From: Rhytidiadelphus loreus
Taxonomy: Eukaryota; Streptophyta; Bryopsida; Hypnales; Hylocomiaceae
Direction of reading: 5' to 3'
Assembly (NCBI GenBank): GCA_947034895.1
Contig: OX344763.1
Span: 21,359,001 to 21,423,000, forward strand
Length of the DNA: 64,000 nt
The notes beneath the pieces were generated by a model. That model had not been told where the DNA came from. It ran no database searches and saw only the letters and a program-made list of their open reading frames with translations. Positions 1-12,617 of this stretch are shown here, piece after piece. The position numbers and the translations under genes were made by a program. Each line of letters begins with the position of its first letter. Position 1 is the stretch's first letter.

Positions 1-748
1 TCATTAGGTTGAGCACTGATAGATTAATTCATGCTAAACTCAAAAAGAGATTGATTTAAAGATAATTGTCAATCCTAAATCCTAAAAAATTCTTGCCTAA
101 AATGTACAATCTCTATTTATAAGAGCATATGAGGGATTTTAGATACATCTCTTTTTAACCTTTTGAAAATTCATAGTTTATTCATATGATGTCCCAAACA
201 TGCATAAGAACTTAATCTAGAATACTCTTTTGATTTTCAAGAAGAGTAATTGTAATGTGACTACATGATAAATGGCTTGTCTTGCCGTGACCTTATCAAT
301 TTACAATCGGATGCTTTGAATTTAAGTTTTGAATTTCAGATTTGAATGTTTGCTAAGTTGTGAGGGGGAGATGTTTGAATAGAGGAGTGCATTTTAGAGC
401 TCAAGATTGTTGGATCTTTACAAATTAAAGCATAGATTGCTTTAAGGTAGTTTGCTCTTAAAGCGACCATTTAAGAGTTGATTGCCTCTTGACGGAAGCT
501 AAATTCCTTGAAATAAGTTTTAGTAAATTTTCATGGGAAGAAAAAAGGAATTGACATCTAAACCAAGTCGTTTCATATTTTTTGGACCTTCGAGGAATTA
601 GTTACAAATTTTTGAAGTTGAAACACAATGCTCACTAAAAGCGACCACCTCGTGAAATGTACATTGTTGATACACTAAAGAAAGAAAAATATACCTGTGT
701 ATCATGATCGCTTTTAGAGCATGGGCGCTTTTAGAGCATACTACATTA
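1..748. other. AT-rich DNA without recognised gene
   Basis: No ORF longer than about 67 codons and no recognisable protein motif on either strand. The sequence abuts the MITE target duplication at 749-756. I see nothing else that I can name. Confidence 0.6.
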
Positions 749-756
749 GGTATGAT

Positions 757-1324
757 CTCAGGGGGTGCACTCAATGTATTCTTTGGATCACATGTAAACA
801 AAATCTACAAACCCTCTTATATGATAAAAAAAATTATTTAAATAGTTTGAAAAAACTATAGTATGTTATATTATGTTGGAAGTTCATATTGTGAATTTTT
901 TTTTAAATTCTTTATTTTAAATAATTACTTACAAATTTTGTAAGAAAATAAATATATTGTATAGTTGGAAAAAAATTTGACCCCCTATTTTATATGGTAA
1001 ATAATATTTTGAAAATAATTTTTAAATTTCCAATAAATGAAGACTTGGTTAAAGTTTATGCATACCAAAGTTGGATACAATTGTCATTCAAATGCAATCT
1101 TGATAAATATTTGAAGTGAAAATACAACCATTTTAGTGCAATCTTCAATTGTGCATTTGGATATCTTGTTGAATTCAATTGAATCCAAATAAAAGATATA
1201 TTGATTATGTAACAACACCCAAAAATTTGGAGCTAAATCAAAATTTATTAAAAAGTAAATAGGGATAGAAAATTTACTTGTTCGCACGTGATGTCCAAAG
1301 AATACATTGAGTGCATCCCCCAGG
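757..1324. mobile_element. hAT-like non-autonomous MITE, 568 bp
   Basis: The two ends are inverted repeats. The left end carries GGTGCACTCAATGTATTC and the right end, read on the minus strand, GATGCACTCAATGTATTC; the match continues through TTTGGA and an ACATG/CACGTG stretch. The element is flanked by an 8-bp direct repeat, GGTATGAT (749-756 and 1325-1332), the target-duplication size typical of hAT elements. There is no transposase ORF inside, so it would need a partner enzyme. The same ends bound the composite element at 25111-26748. Confidence 0.75.
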
Positions 1325-1332
1325 GGTATGAT

Positions 1333-2487
1333 TTTGCTCTTGTCATTTTTTCTATTGCATTTTTGAAATATTGCTCTAATGAATGACTTTGAGGATATTT
1401 GTGTCTTTTGCGTACAATTTGGAGGTGATTGTCATGACCCTTGTTACAACCTTTGATGGATGAAAGAATTCATGATGAGTGTGTCATGACGTTTGTTTAT
1501 GACCTTTGATGGATTCATGATGAATTGTGTACTAGTAGACAAGTAGAGATTGTCTGGAGATAGATATCTCTAGACGGTAGATTTGTGCATTGGAGTTAAA
1601 CAATTCCACTTGAATGACTAGTGCATTGGAGTTAGACAACTCCCATATAAAGACAAGTGTGTTGGAACTGTCTTAGAGTTTGATAACTCCAAGTAGAAGA
1701 TCAAGATTTGAATTAGAGATGATTTAGATAATATATGATTTGGAGAAGTATAACTAGGACTTTTATTTTAGTAGATGGTTTTAGATAGAACCAAAGATAG
1801 AAAGCTAAAGGTAGAAAAAAAATCCTAGTCTATCTTAAAGACTAATAGTCTTTATTGATAGTGTCTATTATATAAGATGGAGCTTATGATTGAGGAGACT
1901 CTCTTTGGAGATTGATCTCTCTCTATGGTCAAGTGGTTGAGCTCTTTGTGAAAGTGTTCTTGTTAATAAGCATATTTTGTGATCTTAATTGGAATCCATT
2001 GTAGGAGGTATGTAATAGTCATGTTGTGTTTGCTAAGGCGGATGTGGTTAGAATTGTTTATTGCCTTTCATCTAACTTTTATATGGGAGTGATTGTATAG
2101 AATTGATTGTTCCAAAATTGAGCTAGTTCTATTATTTCTCCAAATTATTTTGTTCTTTAGAAATGTACAAGTTGCATACTGCTCTAGGATATTAGAGTGT
2201 CTGACTACCTATTCTCTCTAAGAAATTGTATTCAATGATGGAACTGATTGCTATTTTTTTCCACATTATTTGCTATCATAGTGAATTCCTCTCGTCAACT
2301 TGAGATTTAGTGAAACTCAAGATCCTTTTATGAAAGCTACGGGAATTTGTTTTGCCACAGTCAAGAAATTAGGGTTTTGAACCATGTAGAATTTTCAAGG
2401 TTTGATTGTGAAGCCTAGGTGGATCTTCCATATCCAAATAGACAACAAAATCAAGTCATAATAGTATGAGAAATTTTAACCAATGAA
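1333..2487. other. LTR/leader-like AT-rich segment
   Basis: This stretch has short direct repeats around TGCATTGGAGTTA (about 1583, 1621 and a diverged third near 1669) and a TATA-like TATTATATAAG near 1868 followed by CT-rich leader-like sequence. It could be a decayed retrotransposon terminal repeat, but I found no partner repeat, primer binding site or polypurine tract. Treat the assignment as weak. Confidence 0.2.
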
Positions 2488-3234
2488 TTGAATTTTGTGT
2501 GGTTAGCAAGGTGTCAAGTTTTGTTGCATCTTTGGAAATTTGGACTACTACTCATAGACAAAGAACAAAATGAACACGACGTAGGCAAGTGCGATGTTAT
2601 TGTACCCTTGGTTCAAAGGTTGACGAATATTTGCGCATCCGCTTCAATAGAGCAAGACTCCCTTGCCATGGATATGAGGAATCAAATCTAAAAAAAGAGG
2701 AGTAAAATTTGGGATTTTTGCATGTCAACTCAAGTCAATTGCAACATTGTAGAGTTGAATAATGACCCAAGGTTTGAGAGTGAGCGTTAGATTTTGAGGC
2801 TCTTGTTGGAGACACAATCTACCATAGGGTTGGTAGAATAAATTGTAAATGAGTCTCCACTGAATGACATGTTGAGGTTGGGCCACAATTGTTAGCTATG
2901 ACAATGGGTAGATCCCATCCATTATGTATTCAAAGAGGTGATTGAAGGACATTTGTTGCTGAAGACTTCAACGCGGTACAAGTTGGACAAGGATTGGACA
3001 AGGATACTTATGTTTGGAAATGATGAAGTAGAAGATGAAGTAGAGAGAGGACCATATAAAACACTAAGCAGTTTTGTCATGGCTTTTCCTTATGAAATTC
3101 AAAAAAAGATCATTTTGGATTGGATGGCATATGAAGGGGATCCACTCACAGATGAGAACAACCAACATTTTGTGAAGATTCATGCAAAATGTTTTGTAAG
3201 TTTGTTGGTGAAGATCAATTTACTTGAACTATAA
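2488..3234 (+). pseudogene. Degenerate ORF pair, unassigned
   Basis: Two plus-strand open stretches (2488-2691 and 2938-3234) are joined by sequence that reads as protein-like with stops near 2790, 2840 and 2895. The second stretch is charged and acidic (EVEDEVERGPYKTLSSF) and ends with a hydrophobic segment. I do not recognise the family. The pattern fits a decayed coding region, perhaps from a retroelement, because open blocks in related frames alternate with stops. It could also be chance open frame in AT-rich DNA. Confidence 0.25.
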
Positions 3235-4225
3235 TGTCAATCTCATATGGACATGCAAGTCCTAAATGTAAGTCTTTTGCAATTTGTCCAAGTTCATCTT
3301 CTAAGTTTGAAAGCATCAAACGATTTTCTAACTAAAATTTTTCTACTATATGTACATCTTAGAATGCAAAGTAAGAGGTACCAGACCCCTTAATTTTGCT
3401 TTTTCAATTCCCTAATTTGTTACCAACTTGGATATAACATGATTTTTTTTCCAAAGTACAATCCTTTCATATGCTTTTGTAATTGGTCTTTTTTCTGTAA
3501 ACCAAGTGTAACACTCTTTTATATTTAAGCTTTAGTTTTGATTTTAGTCTCTCTAAATCATAAGTAGTACGCTTGTCAGATATAAGAGTCACAATTGTGG
3601 CATGAATTTGTGGTGGACAATTGCTCTTTGTATTTAGAAGTGCTCTTAGACACATCAAAAATTTTATCAATAGTTTTTATATACACATGATAGTTTGATT
3701 TTGTGTCGGCCACTAGTACATATAAAATTTGTTTATTTTGTTTTTTTGTTATGGTGAGATCTCCAAAACCATGCGTCACCCGATTGCTTTTTTGGTACCA
3801 TTGGAATGTTCTCTACCAAGAGGGTTGGGTTTTGTTTTATAGCATTTGGGCCTTTGGTGTGAAAGTTATTGAATTACAAAGTTTTTATGAATAAAAAAAA
3901 ATTAAAAAAAAATTTGACCATCATTTTGGATGTAGCAACAGCAAAGGGCACATTGGTAGTAGTTAAAAGTGTTCTCATTCATAAAACAAGGAAATAAATG
4001 TAAAATAAAAAATAAATAGAAAATAATGCTACCAACACATAAAAGTTAAGTTTTCTCATGTACAAGACATAACAATAAGATTTCAAATGAAAAGAATGAA
4101 ATCTAAAATTTCCTATACCTATGGTCATAGGTACCTTACTTTTTTTTATCAAAGAAACATTTTCGCTCATAGGCTCACTTAATAGCAACCTTGAGATGAA
4201 TGATGGGGATTTTATCTCTCATTCA
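3235..4225. other. AT-rich DNA without recognised gene
   Basis: Only short open frames occur, and none has recognisable motifs. Poly-A/poly-T tracts are frequent, for example near 3890-3915. Confidence 0.5.
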
Positions 4226-4640
4226 AAGTTAGGATTTACGTCAACTGCCACCTTTTAAGTGTAGCCACTGCCTCCTTTCTATAGTAGTTTGTAGTCTTCT
4301 TCTTCCTTTTCACTACTCAACCTCTTCTCATTTTTTTCTCTTCTTTTTGCTTTAAGATTTCTAAAAGGATTTATGTTAGTTGCCACCTCCTTCTTAGAAT
4401 AGTTTGTAGTCTTCTTTTTTCTTCTTGTTGATCAACCTCCTCTCATTTTCCCCCTCTTGTCTTTGCCTCAAGATTTTTGAATGAGGGTTTAGGTAAATCA
4501 CCACCTCCTTCCTACAATAGTTAACAATCTTCTTCTTGCTTCTTGTTGATCAACCTCTTCTCTTCTTCTTTTTTCCTCAAGAGTTTGAGGTGAGGGTTTC
4601 TTTTAGCTACTTCTTCAATATAGTTGCCACCTCCTAAGTG
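4226..4640 (+). repeat. Degenerate tandem repeat, about 110-135 bp units
   Basis: Three full units and a fourth partial one begin with variants of AGGATTTA..GTTGCCACCTCC (near 4230, 4366, 4483 and 4591). Each continues with a CT-rich tract and, in most copies, TTGTTGATCAACCTC. Spacing shrinks from about 136 to 108 bp through small indels. No function is apparent. Confidence 0.7.
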
Positions 4641-5718
4641 TAGTACCTTATTCTTTTTGTTCTGAATTTTTGCTTATCTCACTTGCTTTTGTCATTGTTC
4701 TTTATTTTAGTAGTAACAATTAGTTCTTGTTTGGAATCCTACAATTGTATTGATGAAAATTGGTAAATTTCTTGGTCTAACTTGAAAATAGCACCCTCTT
4801 CTTGTTATTCTAACTTTGGTTTTGTAAATGTACAAAATCCCTTAGTGATAGTATTGAAAATAATACATATTTAATAGAAGACAACAAGTGTAAGTAGTGA
4901 GTTTTGTATTAGGTGTGTACTATAGTTCCTTGATAATTATTGCATTATTTAATTTTGTGATGTACATGATTCATATATGCATGCCATTGTTGTAGTCATT
5001 TTCTAGTAATAAACCCAGTAATAAACATAAAAATGACTCAAAAACAATAGTGCCCAAATCCTCTTACTTCATGTTTTTGTGTTTGCAACTATAAAATAAC
5101 TAATCAATGATTGCAGTAGCCATATGTACAATTACTATGTAACCAATATATGACTAATAAAATAAACAAAATTTAATTGAAAATAAATGATTGGGAAGAA
5201 GTATATTTGAATGGAAATGCATTTTAAAATCATGTGACGACAATTAATCATCTCCTGCCATATTAATAAAAGTGGATCCCATTAGGACTCTAAATTGCAT
5301 GAATGACTAAACAATGACTATTGGCTTCTAAGCGATGTCAAACAACATAAGACACTTTAGTCTTGACTTCTTTGCGGAACTTTTCACATTAGCAACCACA
5401 TCATCAAAGCCCGTGATTGGTTCAATCCATGTCACCTACCACGTACAATAGACCATGCCATGTCAACTATGTTCCATCATAGGTTAGTTTCCATGTCTAA
5501 AACTTAGTCAACAATTCATTTAATGAACTTCCACGTCAACAAACAAATGAGAGAATCTCTTTGTCTTAATGATTCAATTGTCCAAAATAACTGGTCCACA
5601 ATGGCTCTAACTCTAAAGTGAAGTTGTAGTTGTTTTCTAGTCATATGTATCCCAAATGATTGGTTTTTGAGTCATTTAGCCTAGTTATTTATAGCCCTTC
5701 AGTTTCTACTAGTAGAAG
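4641..5718. other. AT-rich DNA without recognised gene
   Basis: No coding signal seen. Short inverted and direct motifs are present but none reaches a convincing element boundary. Confidence 0.5.
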
Positions 5719-5935
5719 CACTAGAAGAAACCCTTGTTTTAAGTGATGTTTTGTATTTTTTTTTAAATAGATTTTAGGTGACATCCATTGCAACAAGCCC
5801 ATGTTTTTATGTCAACATTGATGTTATGTTGAACATATTGTTGACATAAAACATGGGTTTGTTGCAATGGACGTCACCTAAAATCTATTTAAAAAAATTA
5901 CAAAACGTCACCTAAAACATGGGGTTCTTATAGTG
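5719..5935. mobile_element. CACTA-ended hairpin MITE, 217 bp
   Basis: A near-perfect inverted repeat runs from CACTAGAAGAAACCC to GGGGTTCTTATAGTG. The arms share the ATAGATTTTAGGTGAC and CAAGCCCATGTTTT blocks and fold back around 5815-5830. CACTA ends are diagnostic of En/Spm-type transposons. The flanking triplets are AAG and AGG, so a 3-bp target duplication is only two-thirds preserved. Confidence 0.75.
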
Positions 5936-6807
5936 AGGGTAAAATGACAATAAAAAAATATTCTAAAAATTAGAGGTAAATGATGAGAATGTCACAAATA
6001 TGTATGCAATTGGTCACTTGAAAAAAACCATGAGAAGAAATAAGTGAAAACCACTCAAAATAAAATAAAAAATAGGGTGCACTAGTACTCTAGCATAGAC
6101 CATAAGCTTAGAGAGAAAATTAAAAATGTATTATGCTTTTTAACATTTTCAAAATTCTATAGTAACAATATGTTAAATAGAACCATAAGACTAATCCACT
6201 AAAAATTATTAGAGCAAAAATTATCGTTTTCTACAAGTGTTATAATTTTCTTTTTTACAATGTTGGATAAGGTAGTGCACTAGGACAAAATGAAGGATGA
6301 TTGTACATGCTTTCACCTTCAAGAAAATGTCATTGTACATGAAGAACCAAACATGATCAGTTGTGCAAGTAAAATAGTAAAATATTAATATATCCCTTTT
6401 TTGGGACATATTCTCAGACATAGAAATATGTATAGTAAAGGTGTTACTTGAGTTTTTAATTTATAATAAATCAACCATAGTGAAATAAAAAAACTAAAAA
6501 TTGGCAATTTCTAAAGACTTGATGGTGATAAGACTTCACCAAAAGACTGAGGTCAAAACCATCTCCACTATTTAAAAGTACACAACTCGAGAGCCTTATT
6601 TGCATGAATGTTGAAGACATGAAATAATGTATTTTTAGATACCCTTTGGTAGGAACATGCCAACCTACCCTTAAAAATAGACTACAAAAATTTCAGCTTT
6701 GGATCATTAATTTAAAGTACTCAATAGTGCTCAAAACCCTTAAGTTCAAAAGTGTGGTAAATTAGCAAAATTGATTTTTAAATATAAAATGATGTTTTAA
6801 ATTTTTG
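5936..6807. other. AT-rich DNA between MITE and TIR fragment
   Basis: No gene found. The right limit is the breakpoint where sequence similarity to the TNL locus begins. Confidence 0.5.
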
Positions 6808-7145
6808 AACTTGATCATTGGCCACTTGGAACACAAAAACTCTTCAAACAACACAATCACCACAACATGACACAATCGAGTTGCTTTAATGATAAGAGGG
6901 GCAAAGTTCTTGCCTTTGGGCAAACTATAGTGCCTTTCATCAAAGAATGGGAAGAAATATCCCTTGTGTTCAAGATCCACACACAATTGCTCCACAAAAT
7001 CTTTTTGAGCTTCTGCGTGACTAAGAAATATCTTATGTTTGGCTCCATCCAATTCAAATGACCTGCAAAATAGTGCACAAGTTGGCCAATGATAAAAAAG
7101 CTTTGAGCAATCATACAAATCCAGTGAATCTAATTTTAAACACAT
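6762..7145 (-). pseudogene. Truncated TIR-domain fragment of a TNL gene
   Basis: The frame starts at ATG 7145 and follows the first exon of the TNL at 52686-57050: a 35-residue leader, then KHKIFLSHAEAQKDFVEQL and PFFDERHYSLPKGKNF. Similarity stops near 6808, just after SKWPMI, and the frame then runs into unrelated sequence and a stop at 6762. The residue aligned with the TIR catalytic glutamate (Glu112 of the full gene, in WPMIEL) is Lys here (WPMIKF). With no NB-ARC or LRR and the second half of the TIR missing, it is almost certainly a dead gene fragment. A short TIR-like peptide could still be transcribed. Confidence 0.85.
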
Positions 7146-7470
7146 ACTCAAGCCCAATGGTCACCACAAGGCTGATCGTGTTGGGTTTGGATGAAATTTC
7201 AGGAAATCATTCTTCTCAAGTAGACATCTTCTCAAAGTGTCCCATCTTTTGGATACATAGTGAGACAATTAGTTTAAGATTATTTCTTCTTTAATTACCA
7301 CACCATACCACACCACATTGGACTTGGTTAATTCACCCCACACCTACATTGGGCTAGGTTAATTCCAATTATGTTGAATTGCTTAATTTGAAGGTTTTGG
7401 ATGTTTTCACCTAACCATGATTCATCAATGTTACACTATTTTAACATAAATAATGCATCTCAACTTATTT

Positions 7471-7690
7471 CACTAGAAGAAAAAAGGGGGTTTTGCGATT
7501 GCAAGTTTTGAGTCACTGTGGACACAAATTACAGTAGTTGCAGTGTAGTTGTTTTCTAGTTGCATCGTAGTTGTTTTCACTAGAAAACAACTACGATGCA
7601 ACTAGAAAACAACTACACTGCAACTACTGTAATTTGTGTCCACAGTGACTCAAAACTTGCAGTCGCAAAACCCCTTTTTTTCTTCTAGTG
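7471..7690. mobile_element. CACTA-ended perfect hairpin MITE, 220 bp
   Basis: The arms run CACTAGAAGAAAAAAGGGGG to CCCCTTTTTTTCTTCTAGTG and fold almost perfectly around 7580. The target duplication TTT is at 7468-7470 and 7691-7693. The duplicate locus at about 57360-57375 has the corresponding sequence without the element. The insertion therefore postdates the segmental duplication. No coding capacity. Confidence 0.92.
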
Positions 7691-8322
7691 TTTTCTTGCT
7701 TCAAAACTTCATACTTTCAAACAATGGTAACTGATCATACATTGAACACCATAAACAACTTCTTAATATAATGACACACCACAAGAACACACTCCAATCT
7801 ATGAGAAGAAAGAAAAATTTGACAATTTCCCTGAAAGTTGGAAAAGAAAGTGTACCTCATAGGTTGCACACCATGTACGCTTCTAGAAGGACTAGGCACA
7901 ATGTCACTTGTTGCTCCCGAGGGCGGGAATGAGAATAAGACAGACTCTGGTCCCTATTCATTGGTCAAAAACAAGATACTGTTATGACATTTTATATTGT
8001 ATGGTAACAAGGTTGATAACTAATCTCAAACTACAACCTAGAAATAACATTTGATGCAATTCACTCATAATTCAAAGGTTCCATAACCCAGGGGCACAAT
8101 TAAGAAAAGCACTTTCTAATCTATCTAGAATCAAACCAACCCTTGGAAAACTCTAGGACAATGTTCTCTTCCATAACTTAAGAAGTGACAATTACAAATC
8201 AAAGGCAATTTTCCAAATCCAAAGGAATTCCGACTTAGTTGGAAAGAAACAATTAGAGTTTATTTTCGATCATTAAATGAACTTCATAATGGGCAAGTCC
8301 AAGAATGTGAAACACATAGTAT

Positions 8323-9072
8323 TTGCAAGCTGGAATTGACCATCATCGTTCAGTACTATATAGCAGTATTAGAAACAACATTGCTTACTTCCTTGAAACA
8401 CTTCACATCCCTGCCATCCTCTGCGAAATGGTTCATCACAGCATTAGGAGACTCAATCAACTAACATACTCCATGAGTGACAATAAATCAAACACCAACT
8501 CACAAGATGAATGCTTCACAAGACAAAGCTCAGGAAATTCAAACCCAAAAACAATGTCAAGGAGTTGGATACATCTGCTAATCATCAACTCCACAATGGC
8601 ATCGAGCAAACAAAATATCCAAGCATCCAAAAGACATAAAACACTCAATTCATTCCTCAATACCGGGTAGAGCAGAATGCAATCGCTTCCTAAGCAGACA
8701 CACTGCCTCATTGGTTAGGATATAAATTTGTACTCCAAATGACCCTCTTGCACCATCCCTGCGGAGAGAAGCACAAGGATAAGAGATTCCTAAATGCAAG
8801 GAAGGTTGATGGAGGAGGGGTATGTGGGTCTTTTGCATAGAGTCATGAAGAATAGAAGGGATACCTTGTCTCTTTAGTGAGCACTGAGGCAAGTGACAAT
8901 GAGCGTGGTTCAAAGAGTGGAGGTGAAGAGCGAGAGACAAAAGGCTTGGAAGGCGAGGCATCCATGATATTAGAACACATGCATCTTCACGCCACTGTGC
9001 AAATCCAACATGCAAATCAGCGGAAACGGTCAATGTAGAGTGATGCTCACAAATGCCCTCGGAAAGACCCAA
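8323..9072. other. Open frames in duplicated TNL-upstream DNA, unassigned
   Basis: Overlapping open frames on both strands (8323-8670 plus, 8650-9072 minus) correspond to 58011-58346 and 58130-58693 in copy B. The copy B minus frame is a single 187-codon ORF, but it is broken in copy A by frame changes. No domain is recognisable. The loss of frame between copies argues against protein coding; transcribed leader or ordinary intergenic DNA fits better. Confidence 0.35.
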
Positions 9073-10779
9073 ACTTGAACTCTTTGACCTTAATTAGTGG
9101 CTCTAGTAGATCAGACTAAACCTTTAAACTGCATAACACAACCCACACACTAGACTACCACTTGCTGAGGGTGCCAGCACTCGTCTGACGCAAGTCCTAC
9201 ATCATATTCAACAAAAAATTGGTGATTTCCAACGTTCTTAACTAATTCAATGTGCTATTGGGCAAAAAGATTGTCACAACAAGTACAACAAAATTCAAGA
9301 CACCTAATCATTACAAACCACTTCTAACTATTGGCATAGACTCTACTACACGCTTATAGATCGAATGCTAGAGTCTACACTAAGAAGTAATCTACACCTC
9401 TTGTATGTTATTCTCTTTTGTAAACTTGAAACAAAAAAAAGCAATAGAATTGAATAAAGGAAAACATGAAAGTCTAACCTACAAAACCTGTCACGTTATC
9501 AAGTTTCAATGCCGCTGCGACAACGACAAAAATAAATTGAAATACGGCCTGCAAAATCCACCACTCAAAACCTTCGACTCAAACCACCAAGTACACTAAG
9601 GACTGAGACTAGCGATCATCACGATGTAGGAAATCCAAAAGAAAATCTTATATTCCTAAGTATAGATGGGGATAAAGGTATCAAAGTATATTAGCCAATA
9701 GAGATAATTTGGACTCTCGAAACGGATGTGACCATCACTCAGCTACGCAAATACAATTTTTTTTTTAAATTTAAAATTTTAAGTAGCAATGTGATGTAGC
9801 ACTTGAGATAATCACTTGATTCATAATTTTTTAGTATTTTAAAATATCTTAAAATATACATATACTTTTATATTTTTACTTTTTGGTGTATTTGCACATC
9901 TTAGGTTCAAGGACCCTCTAGAGATCGCAGATTTTTTCTAATGCACACACACCTAACAACGAATACATGCATACCACTCTCTCCCTCCGTGTCATTTTTT
10001 TCCTTTCTAGACACGACTCAATGCAAGTGGTGGACAATAAGTTATTCAATCTACTACTCCTCAACAAAATCCAAAACATTTTGGAAACTTGTGATTTTCT
10101 CAGGAAGCACATTAGCAAGTTAACACTTCAAGGACCATTGTTTCTTCGGGGGACAAATGGGATTTGGTGCAGGTACCTACAGGCTGAAATTTTGCCCTGA
10201 TTTTTTGAAACTTTTTTTGAAGATAGAAAAGCTTATAAGCTTCATGGGAATATTAATTTTTTTTTCAATTGGTGCTCAGGAACAAAAGTTAAAATAAGCT
10301 CAAAACAAGGGACAAGGGGCAAGAAAAAAAATCAAAATTAAAATAAAATATTTTGAATTTTTTTCCCTTGCAAATTATATTTTTGTCTACATGGAAAGCT
10401 TTGATTCATTCCATTTGGATTTGCTATGAGAAAGTTACAGACAATCTTGTTTTGGGGGCAATTAGAGCATCTTCTTGAAAAATAACTTGTAGGATTCATT
10501 TCTGAATGCAATTTTTGCAATTTAAAAAAGAAAAGTTTTGCATAGTTTAGTTTTCTTGCAAGAAAAATTTTACCATTGGAATTATTTCATTTAAATTCCA
10601 TCTACAAGATATTAATATTTTAGATTTTCCTTCTATCTCATACCTACTTCTACTTATCAATTTTTTTAAGAATGAAAATTTATTTTTTTTCAGATTTTTT
10701 TCTTCTTCCTAAACTCTCCACTCAATTCTTCACTATAAAGATTTAAAGCTCAAAACTCTATACTACAAAAAATTTAAGT

Positions 10780-11050
10780 TAAAAATGTTCAAAGTCGGAA
10801 AATCTAGTCCCCTAATGTGTTGAAAAACTTGTTTTTTTCATTTTAAACACATATATCTTGCAATCTATGCAATTAAAAATTCTGAAATTTTTTCCACACA
10901 TCCTCATACTAGTTAGGTGTAAGATCCTATAGTTAGATGTGATAAAAAAAAATTAATCAATTTTTTTTGCTCTTTGCTTTTTGCTATAGAAATGACAGTT
11001 TTGAGTGTTTTTTGGTAGGAAAAAGGCCTTGGTCCTTTAGGGATTAAAAA
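10780..11050 (-). repeat. Dispersed AT-rich repeat family, minus-strand copy
   Basis: Related in order and wording to 24690-25110, 28440-28890 (plus) and 38500-38935 (minus). Shared landmarks, read on the family's plus strand, are GAGACTATGTTTTCGCC, AAATTTTAGATGAAAA and GTAGATTGCAAGATATTA. The copies are strongly diverged and no termini are certain. Confidence 0.6.
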
Positions 11051-11489
11051 GGTACATAGATATATCTATAACCCATAATCAACACTGCAGCTCTTTATTG
11101 GTTGATGAATGACAAAGAATCCTTCTATGTGGGATAGACAAGCAAATATTCATCCTCCAAATTTTGTGTAAAGGGAAGTCTTCTACAATAGTTTGACTTC
11201 CAATAAATATTTTTGGATTTTTTAAAACCAATGATTCACACAATACCAACATGGATGATTTCCTAGGTCACCAATCCGTCATTTCACAGTTAAAGCAAAA
11301 GGCTAGATTATTTGTCTTTCATCCAACTATAACATAGATAAAACAAGAACAGCAGACAAGCCAACAACCAAGCCACCTACTCTACTTTCGGTACTTCATA
11401 CTAAATTTTAAGTTCACTCAGATAAGTCATGTTCGACACCAGAAATGCTAGATATTGAAAAACCTCTAATCAATCCCATCACACAATGT

Positions 11490-12026
11490 ACCCTAAAGAG
11501 TAAACCTAAGGTATTAGTTGCCTCCCCCTCCTCTCAAAAAATCTAAAGGCCATCGATTGTGTTTTCTTTAAAATGCTTACCTTCGAAATCACTGTCGATT
11601 TCTCAAAAAAAACTAAGCCATTGATCTTTGAGATTTAATCTGAGCCATCTATCCGAATACGAATCCGAATACAATATATGAATACGAATAAAAGTATGGT
11701 TATGAATATTGTATGAATACTGTACCAAAATACAGATACAAATATTGGATATTGGATATGGTAGAATATAAATATGAACACAATTGCAAATATGAATACA
11801 ATATACAGATACGAGATTTGGGATTTTCATTGTCCCATATTGTTTGTCATATTAACCTTGTTCAAAAAATTACAAGTAGGGAGAGGGGGATGAAGAATTA
11901 AGAAATTAACTTTAATTAATAAAAAAATTTAACCTGGGGTGGGGGTTCTAGGGAGAATTTAAATTTTCTTTAATTAATTAATTTTTTTTGAGCTAACTAC
12001 ATTACATTAGTATATTAAAAACGCAT
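11490..12026. mobile_element. 537-bp insertion with 12-bp target duplication
   Basis: ATCACACAATGT is repeated directly at 11478-11489 and 12027-12038. Copy B near 59780-59800 has one uninterrupted version (CCACCACACAATGTGAAGC). The insert has no terminal inverted repeats. Its middle (about 11650-11820) is built of short GAATAC/AATATG-type units. A 12-bp duplication without inverted ends suggests target-primed insertion of a LINE/SINE-type sequence, but I see no reverse transcriptase or clean poly-A tail. Confidence 0.7.
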
Positions 12027-12617
12027 ATCACACAATGTGAATCATTATGAACATTGGACTTCTCACATCTGGAACACGAGAATGAAAACTTCAGTTCCTT
12101 CAAACTACAAAGAGAACGAGAGCTCACCCACCAGACCCAAGAAGAACCACCATAGCCAGAAGAGAAAAGGCAAACTCCACCGAAAATGAAACATTGACCC
12201 TTCTCTTTCTAACAATTGAGTTCCACTAAACAGATACACCACAACCTGCACTATGGATCCCTTTCCAACCGTATCTTGCCATGCAGTTCCTTGTTCGCAC
12301 TCTCGCCATTATGCTACTCCGAAGAGGGTTTCATTCTGGACTCACCAGCACCGACGCAATTTCTGACCGCTGGGTTGTTCCGTCCTAGTGTTTCACGGCT
12401 CTCATACGCCAGAGGAAACATGGTCTGATCCAACTCCTCAGGAACGGAAAACGAAGGAAGAAAACCATCACAACTCACAGAAGTAGAAAACTCCCAAACT
12501 CGGCTGTAACCACAAATTTAATAACAGAATAATTCCAGGCGCTGCACTACGAATGCTATTCCAAACTTGTCTCGCCGTTGCTCTTGCGTCAGGAGGAGGA
12601 AATCGGGCGCTCGTCAC

